This document shows positions 59,189-64,000 of a stretch of DNA of 64,000 nucleotides, in pieces (the stretch's first letter is position 1; each line of letters begins with the position of its first letter). The stretch comes from Corynebacterium sp. HS2168-gen11 (lineage in GTDB: Bacteria > Actinomycetota > Actinomycetes > Mycobacteriales > Mycobacteriaceae): the NCBI RefSeq assembly GCF_024834075.1, contig NZ_JANUXR010000002.1, positions 212,219 through 276,218 on the forward strand. Reading direction: 5' to 3'. The notes under the pieces are model-generated. The model ran no database searches and had not been told where the DNA came from. It saw only the letters and a program-made list of their open reading frames with translations. The translations under genes were made by a program, and so were the position numbers.

Positions 59189-60475
59189 TTAAAATCTTGC
59201 GTTTTTGCCTTCACCGAAGGTTACATACATCCACTTCAACAGCGGGTAGCCTGCGATCACACCGATTGAACCCCATGCGATGCCTTCAAGCGTGATACCA
59301 AAGACTGTCAGCGAAAGGTTACCAATACCGGCGACCAATGCAACTGCTGCGGCAGTGAGGTTCACAGGATTATTGAAGTTGACTTGATTGTCTTGCCAGA
59401 TGCGCACGCCGAGCATACCGATCAAACCATAAAGCACCAATGCTGCACCGCCAAGCACGCCAACTGGAATGGTGAAGATCAGCACGCCGAATTTCGGAAT
59501 GAATGCCAACACAACTGCAGTTGATGCTGCTACCCAATACGCTGCGGTGGAATAGACGCGAGTTGCTGCCATCACACCAATATTTTCAGCGTACGTAGTG
59601 GTACCAGAGCCACCGAAGCTACCGGCAAGTGCAGTACCGATACCATCTGCAATCAAGGCATCACCTGCAAGATCATCAAGATCGCGACCAGTCATTTCCG
59701 ACACTGCCTTCACGTGACCAACGTTTTCTGCAATCAGGACGATAACAACTGGCAAAGTAATCAAGATAGCAGGCACTGTAAATGTTGGTGCATGGAATTC
59801 AGGCAACCCGATCCACGGAGCTTGCGCAATTGCTTCACTGGCACCCTCTGAGAGATTGCCGGTGACAGCAGCAAACACCCAACCAGTGATAACACCGAGT
59901 AAGATGCCCAAACGCGCAATCATGCCACGACATGCCACGGTAAAGGTCAAGATGGCAAACAGGGTGACGGTCGCAACCAGCGGCTGCTCCTGATAGTTAT
60001 TGACCGCAGCCGGTGAGAGGTTCAAACCAATTAAAGCCACAATCGCGCCAGTCACAGCAGGTGGCATGACCAGATCGATAATGCGCTTGCCTAATGCCTT
60101 GACCGCAAAACCTACCAGAATCAATGCTAGACCAGCTGCAACTACGCCACCAAGCTGAACCGCAATGCCTTCACCTTGGCTTGCCATCAGTGGCGCAATG
60201 AAACCGAACGACGATCCCAAATAAGAAGGCAACCGGTTGCGAGTCACCAACAAGAAAATCATGGTGCCCAAACCAGAGAATAGCAACGTGGTATTCACCG
60301 GGAAACCAGTCAGCGTTGGTACCAACAAGGTGGCACCGAACATTGCAATCACATGCTGCATGCCGATGCCAACCGTGCGCGACCAGCTCAAACGTTCATC
60401 TGGCGCTACCACGCCACCTGGCTCAATTGATTTTCCATCACCGTGCAGGGTCCAACCCCAAGAAGAATTATTCAC
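59189..60475 (-). CDS. uraA: uracil/xanthine permease (NCS2 family)
   Basis: A 428-residue NCS2 transporter with about 12-14 hydrophobic helices and family blocks GTTTYAENIGVMAATRVYS and ENVGHVKAVSEMTGRD (the substrate and proton site). Substrate uracil or xanthine cannot be told from sequence alone. GTG at 60475 has no ribosome site; GATAAT ends eight bases upstream, so the message may be leaderless. It is upstream of the urocanase-like gene on the same strand but ends in a terminator. Confidence 0.88.
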   Translation of the reverse strand: MNNSSWGWTLHGDGKSIEPGGVVAPDERLSWSRTVGIGMQHVIAMFGATLLVPTLTGFPVNTTLLFSGLGTMIFLLVTRNRLPSYLGSSFGFIAPLMASQGEGIAVQLGGVVAAGLALILVGFAVKALGKRIIDLVMPPAVTGAIVALIGLNLSPAAVNNYQEQPLVATVTLFAILTFTVACRGMIARLGILLGVITGWVFAAVTGNLSEGASEAIAQAPWIGLPEFHAPTFTVPAILITLPVVIVLIAENVGHVKAVSEMTGRDLDDLAGDALIADGIGTALAGSFGGSGTTTYAENIGVMAATRVYSTAAYWVAASTAVVLAFIPKFGVLIFTIPVGVLGGAALVLYGLIGMLGVRIWQDNQVNFNNPVNLTAAAVALVAGIGNLSLTVFGITLEGIAWGSIGVIAGYPLLKWMYVTFGEGKNARF

Positions 60476-60616
60476 GAGTCTTTATTATCGACGCCGAATC
60501 ATAAAAACACCAATTCCAGCCTTCTGCCAATCCCAATGGCACCATCGGCTTTTTCGGTGATGAAGAACGAAGGCGAGCGTCGTCAAGCATTTGCGTATCG
60601 ACGCTTACAGGTACTT

Positions 60617-62236
60617 CTACTCCACCGTATCAGGGGAAATGATGAACTCAGCCAGTTCCTGTGCCAGCGAGTGCGGCAATCGAACGTCCATGATGGTGCC
60701 TTGATCGGTGTACTCCTCAGACAACACCGTGCCGAATTTATGTAACCGCGAGACCACATCTCCGCGCGTGAACGGAATCAGCAGATGGCTATGCGCATCT
60801 AACGAATTTAAGAACAGCTCGACGCGGGCTTCCAGCTCAGCAATGCCTTCACCGGTGTGCGCTGAGACAAACACCACATCGTCGAGCACATGCCGCAGCT
60901 CTGCGAGTGTTAATGGATCAGCCGCGTCAATCTTATTGACCACCACGATCTCAGGCGGAGCATCCACTCTTTGCTCACGGACGATTTCCCTAATAACGGA
61001 ATTCACCGCCTCGATCTGCTTCAGTGGAAACGGATCCGAGCCGTCAACAACGTGCAACACCAAATCAGCTTCCACGACTTCTTCCAACGTGGAACGAAAC
61101 GCCTCAACCAGCTGCGTTGGCAAGTGACGCACGAAGCCAACGGTGTCGGTAAACACAACGGTGCGGCCATCGGCGAGCTCTGCGCGTCGAGTTGTTGGGT
61201 CAAGGGTGGCAAAAAGCGCGTCTTCGACCAGCACACCTGCCCCGGTCATCGCATTAATTAAGGAAGATTTCCCGGCATTGGTATATCCGGCAATGGCAAT
61301 TGAGGCCACCGTAGAACTTCGCCGTTGCGCGCGTTTAACCTCGCGAGCGGTTTTCATCCCCGCAATTTCCTTGCGCAATTTCGCCATATCGGTACGCAGC
61401 CGGCGTCGATCAGCCTCGATCTTGGTTTCACCCGGACCGCGCAAGCCTACGCCACCATTTGAACCAGCGCGGCCACCTGCCTGACGCGACAACGCCCCAC
61501 CCCAACCACGCACACGGGTAATCAGATATTCCATCTGCGCTAATGAAACCTGGGCCTTACCTTCTTTGCTCTTAGCATGCTGGGCGAAAATATCGAGAAT
61601 CAGCATCGTGCGGTCGATAACTTTTACATCCAGTGCCTTTTCCAGCGCAATCATCTGACCAGGCGATAACTCACCGTCGCACACAACCGTGTCCACGCCC
61701 GTAGAGACCACGATTTCCTTTAATTCCTTCACCTTGCCGCTGCCAATATAGGTGCCAGGATCCGGACGATCACGCTTTTGATACAGCATATCGACGACCT
61801 CAGAACCCGCAGTCTCGGCAAGCGCCGATAACTCCATCATCGTCGCCTCAATTTCGGCAGTCGTCCCCTCGGTCCACACACCAACCAAGATCACGCGCTC
61901 CAGGCGCAGCTTACGGTACTCAACGTCATAGCCATCGTCTTGATCAGTCGCGTGAATATTGGACCCACGAGCTAATCGACGCAGCGAACTACGCGCCTCC
62001 AGATCCAGCTCACCAACCGTCGGGGTGGCATTGGAGGCGAAATGACTATCGGCCGAGGCTGCAGGATCATGGCTTTTACCTGCGCTAGTGTCTACTGAGC
62101 GTTCCAAACCAGAGAAATCGACTCCGGGGTGCTCATCAGGGCTAAGAGCCGTTGGCGTATGATCACGAAACGTTTGCTCTATTAAGGCGTCATGATCGCG
62201 CTGAGAATGCTGGGGGAAATTCGGTAAATTATTCAT
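60617..62236 (-). CDS. hflX: ribosome-associated GTPase HflX
   Basis: A 539-residue HflX: N-terminal HflX domain (GVWTEG, DPGTYIGSGK), coiled coil with RQAGGRAGSNGGVGLRGPGE, then GTPase with G1 GYTNAGKSS, G3 DTVGF and G4 NKID. It splits stalled 70S ribosomes under stress. The C-terminal domain is extended. The upstream region between hflX and the next gene contains a perfect palindrome. Confidence 0.93.
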   Translation of the reverse strand: MNNLPNFPQHSQRDHDALIEQTFRDHTPTALSPDEHPGVDFSGLERSVDTSAGKSHDPAASADSHFASNATPTVGELDLEARSSLRRLARGSNIHATDQDDGYDVEYRKLRLERVILVGVWTEGTTAEIEATMMELSALAETAGSEVVDMLYQKRDRPDPGTYIGSGKVKELKEIVVSTGVDTVVCDGELSPGQMIALEKALDVKVIDRTMLILDIFAQHAKSKEGKAQVSLAQMEYLITRVRGWGGALSRQAGGRAGSNGGVGLRGPGETKIEADRRRLRTDMAKLRKEIAGMKTAREVKRAQRRSSTVASIAIAGYTNAGKSSLINAMTGAGVLVEDALFATLDPTTRRAELADGRTVVFTDTVGFVRHLPTQLVEAFRSTLEEVVEADLVLHVVDGSDPFPLKQIEAVNSVIREIVREQRVDAPPEIVVVNKIDAADPLTLAELRHVLDDVVFVSAHTGEGIAELEARVELFLNSLDAHSHLLIPFTRGDVVSRLHKFGTVLSEEYTDQGTIMDVRLPHSLAQELAEFIISPDTVE

Positions 62237-62280
62237 CGTTGCTGACTATTGTCTCACTTTCCACCGAAGTTTGCCTATTC

Positions 62281-62307
62281 CCTATTAAGAAAATTTTTCT
62301 TAATAGG
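62281..62307. promoter_or_regulatory. perfect 27-bp palindrome between hflX and the next gene
   Basis: CCTATTAAGAAAA and its exact complement TTTTCTTAATAGG flank one central T. It sits in the divergent spacer and looks like an operator or cis-acting site. Confidence 0.7.
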
Positions 62308-62377
62308 TGGTACGTCACAGGCGATCGCCGGCAACGAACCTGCGCGGCCTACCTTATTAAGGGTAAACTCTGGTGGT

Positions 62378-63136
62378 ATGAGTACAGACTTAGAAGCATT
62401 GGGAATGAACTATCCAACCTGGCAAGCTGCAGTCGAGGCGGCCATTGCCACCGATCAGCTTTCGGTCACCGGTGAAGTGCGTGGTGGCCAGCTGATTCAG
62501 TATTCGGATCCTTCAGGCGCCCAATTAAATATTCTCGCCGTCGAGCCTTTTGCCACCTATGCCGGTTTTGATGCAGTGGCAATGAGCTTTGCACACATTT
62601 CTATGCTCAATGATGTGCTCGCACTTTGCGAAATCGTCGATTACAACGGCCAAACAGTCACAACTTTGACCTGTAACCTAGCCCAAGGCCCACTGCTTGT
62701 CGACGAACCCGAGCAGCGTTGGCAACAGCTTTCCGTCGCCCTGCTTGCAGACGCCCAAAGCCTCACCTATTACGAAAATTCAGAGGCATACAGCAACGCC
62801 ACCGGTGAGCAACCAGGTTCGCTGCAATCATTCGGCGCCGAGATCGTCGCAAAGGGCACTGGCAGCGAAATCCCAGATGCAAGTGCTGAATTTAGTGCAC
62901 GTATTCTCGAAGCCGATTATCGCACCAATGGCTTGACCGGCCAGCGATTTATTCACGCAACGGTTGACGGTTCTTTCGCCTACGATGTCTGCTTGCCAGA
63001 CTCCCCTGATCTGCCAGAGAAAAACTCGATCATCACCGGCTCAGGCATTTTGGTCGGCTCCGTGCTGGCACCGCAAGGTTGCGGCGGCGATGGTGGCGGC
63101 TGTGGTTCGGGTGGCTGTGGTTGCGGTGGCCATTAA
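62378..63136 (+). CDS. protein of unknown function with Gly/Cys-rich tail
   Basis: A 252-residue soluble protein that I do not recognise. Residues 1-225 are acidic with a mixed alpha/beta composition and no signal peptide. The end (about residues 234-252) is CGGDGGGCGSGGCGCGGH: four cysteines and a terminal histidine in glycine, reminiscent of metal-binding or cofactor-anchoring tails. The start is at ATG 62378; TAAACT ends eight bases upstream, so a leaderless message is likely. It is divergent from hflX. Confidence 0.72.
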   Translation: MSTDLEALGMNYPTWQAAVEAAIATDQLSVTGEVRGGQLIQYSDPSGAQLNILAVEPFATYAGFDAVAMSFAHISMLNDVLALCEIVDYNGQTVTTLTCNLAQGPLLVDEPEQRWQQLSVALLADAQSLTYYENSEAYSNATGEQPGSLQSFGAEIVAKGTGSEIPDASAEFSARILEADYRTNGLTGQRFIHATVDGSFAYDVCLPDSPDLPEKNSIITGSGILVGSVLAPQGCGGDGGGCGSGGCGCGGH

Positions 63137-63221
63137 GGAAAGCGGCATATTTGATCCGCAAACAACAAATGTTCTAGGCTAATAAATTCTAACTGCCCAA
63201 TCAACGCTAAAGGCTTTTGTT

Positions 63222-63743
63222 ATGAACGAGATCATCGAGTACGATCGGGGTTTTTCATCGCCTCGATGGCCGTGGTTTGTCATTGGCACCTGCTGTTTAG
63301 CGTTGATTTTCTTTCTGAAATATGAAGGCGTTGTTTTAGCAATTCTCATCAGCGCCTTGGCGTATCTCGCAATCCGTTTCCAGCCAAACAGCGCCGAAGC
63401 GACCGCACTGCAATCGTCAATTTTGTTGTCCTTAGAAGACATTGACGCAGTGCTCGATGAATTCCACAAATTCCTCTATAGCTCCGAGGCAGACTACGTC
63501 GCCGATCGTACTCTCCAACGACCAGCTCTCGCAGAGGCCAACTCAACAGATCCAGACATCGAACAATTCTGGCTGCTGGCAAAATCCAGCAAAAACTTCA
63601 CCAAAAAGATACGCCTCCGCCTGCGTCGACCACTCCAAGTCGCTCAATTAGAACAACTGCTGATGCTTACCGACGCCCGTGTCGAGGAGCTACAGGCCGC
63701 TTGGAGCGCTGCGCGTCGAGCAGCATTAAGGCGCGGGCTTTAG
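63222..63743 (+). CDS. small membrane protein with soluble C-terminus
   Basis: A 173-residue protein with two hydrophobic helices (about 15-30 and 34-52) and a C-terminal helical, basic domain (LARSSKNFTKKIRLR-like region and RRAALRRGL end). I do not recognise it. It lies on the same strand as the Gly/Cys-tail gene, 85 bases after it. Confidence 0.65.
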   Translation: MNEIIEYDRGFSSPRWPWFVIGTCCLALIFFLKYEGVVLAILISALAYLAIRFQPNSAEATALQSSILLSLEDIDAVLDEFHKFLYSSEADYVADRTLQRPALAEANSTDPDIEQFWLLAKSSKNFTKKIRLRLRRPLQVAQLEQLLMLTDARVEELQAAWSAARRAALRRGL

Positions 63744-63929
63744 GGTGTAGTGTTGGGGGCACCCTATTAAGGGAATCAGATTCCTTTTCCCCAGCACGCC
63801 TCGCCGAACACAGACGCCCGCTTCTTATTAGACTCTCGGAAGACCCAGTTTGGTTCCCATTTCCGACTGTGAGATTTCACCTACCGTTTCGCCTCGCATG
63901 ACGTGTGGATTGTTTGTACGCTGCAGGCT
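63744..63929. other. spacer with one copy of the CTATTAAGG motif
   Basis: No gene is seen. CCCTATTAAGGG lies at 63761-63772, a nearly symmetric copy of the motif described in the findings. Confidence 0.5.
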
Positions 63930-64000
63930 ATGAACATTCTGGGCACCGTCGCAAAGCTTGCCAGCGAAGCTGTGGCATTAATCCAAGCTGTCAGCCGCAG
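63930..64000 (+). CDS. possible start of a further gene, truncated by the window
   Basis: ATG at 63930 opens a frame (MNILGTVAKLASEAV onward) to the window end with no stop in 23 codons. CTGCAGG lies just upstream. Too short to identify. Confidence 0.3.
   Translation, partial: MNILGTVAKLASEAVALIQAVSR

Overview
The window looks like chromosomal DNA from a low- to mid-GC Corynebacterium. Evidence: a DtxR whose N-terminus is nearly that of the diphtheria regulator; sigA and sigB flanking a block of actinobacterial conserved families (DUF3000, DUF3710, DUF3093, DUF4193, DUF3039, DUF3099, DUF4192); PIM/lipoglycan and arabinogalactan enzymes; a sugR-ptsI-fruK-ptsH cluster; and a divergent pair of SOS genes, lexA and a divS-like gene. 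I do not name a species. Most of the window is core genome and no prophage, CRISPR array or defence island is visible.

Layout. 1-4.5 kb: end of a GT87 glycosyltransferase, then a leftward phosphatidylinositol mannoside operon (HIT protein, pgsA, patA, pimB, small membrane protein). 4.6-9.7 kb: thrS, a Tat-exported Dyp peroxidase, and a copper pair (PCuAC lipoprotein, CopC). 10.0-11.4 kb: a truncated ISL3-family element and six leftward tRNA genes (Gly-Val-Cys-Gly-Val-Gly); this looks like a junction between two conserved gene blocks. 11.7-25.4 kb: aftC, msrB, chdC, DUF3000, rnd, dxs, an RNA uracil methyltransferase, DUF3710, dut, DUF3093, DUF4193, an inositol-phosphatase-family gene and ppgK.

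26-36.5 kb: sigA with a very long basic/acidic N-terminus, two tandem-duplicated small membrane proteins, an XPB-like helicase with DUF3039, DUF3099, a methyltransferase, dtd, sigB under a SigH-type promoter, a candidate leaderless 34-codon ORF, and dtxR. 36.8-50.7 kb: DUF4192, PAC2, a DUF3516 helicase, ahpC-ahpD divergent from oxyR, a membrane protein, hrpA and nrdR. 50.8-57.3 kb: divS-like and lexA with two SOS boxes, then sugR, ptsI, fruK and ptsH; the fructose EII gene usually found in this cluster is missing here. 57.4-64 kb: a divergent urocanase-like protein beside a uracil/xanthine permease, hflX, a protein with a Gly/Cys-rich tail and a small membrane protein.

Functional themes are envelope glycolipid synthesis, oxidative/metal stress (Dyp, CopC, PCuAC, msrB, ahpCD, oxyR, dtxR, sigB), heme and isoprenoid synthesis, RNA helicases, SOS control and PTS sugar uptake. 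The most unusual items are the urocanase-like protein, the clustering of a CTATTAAGG motif near the right end (including a perfect 27-bp palindrome), the leaderless ORF before dtxR, the tandem duplication at 27.9-29.1 kb, and the tRNA-Val pair that differs at only three bases yet has different anticodons.
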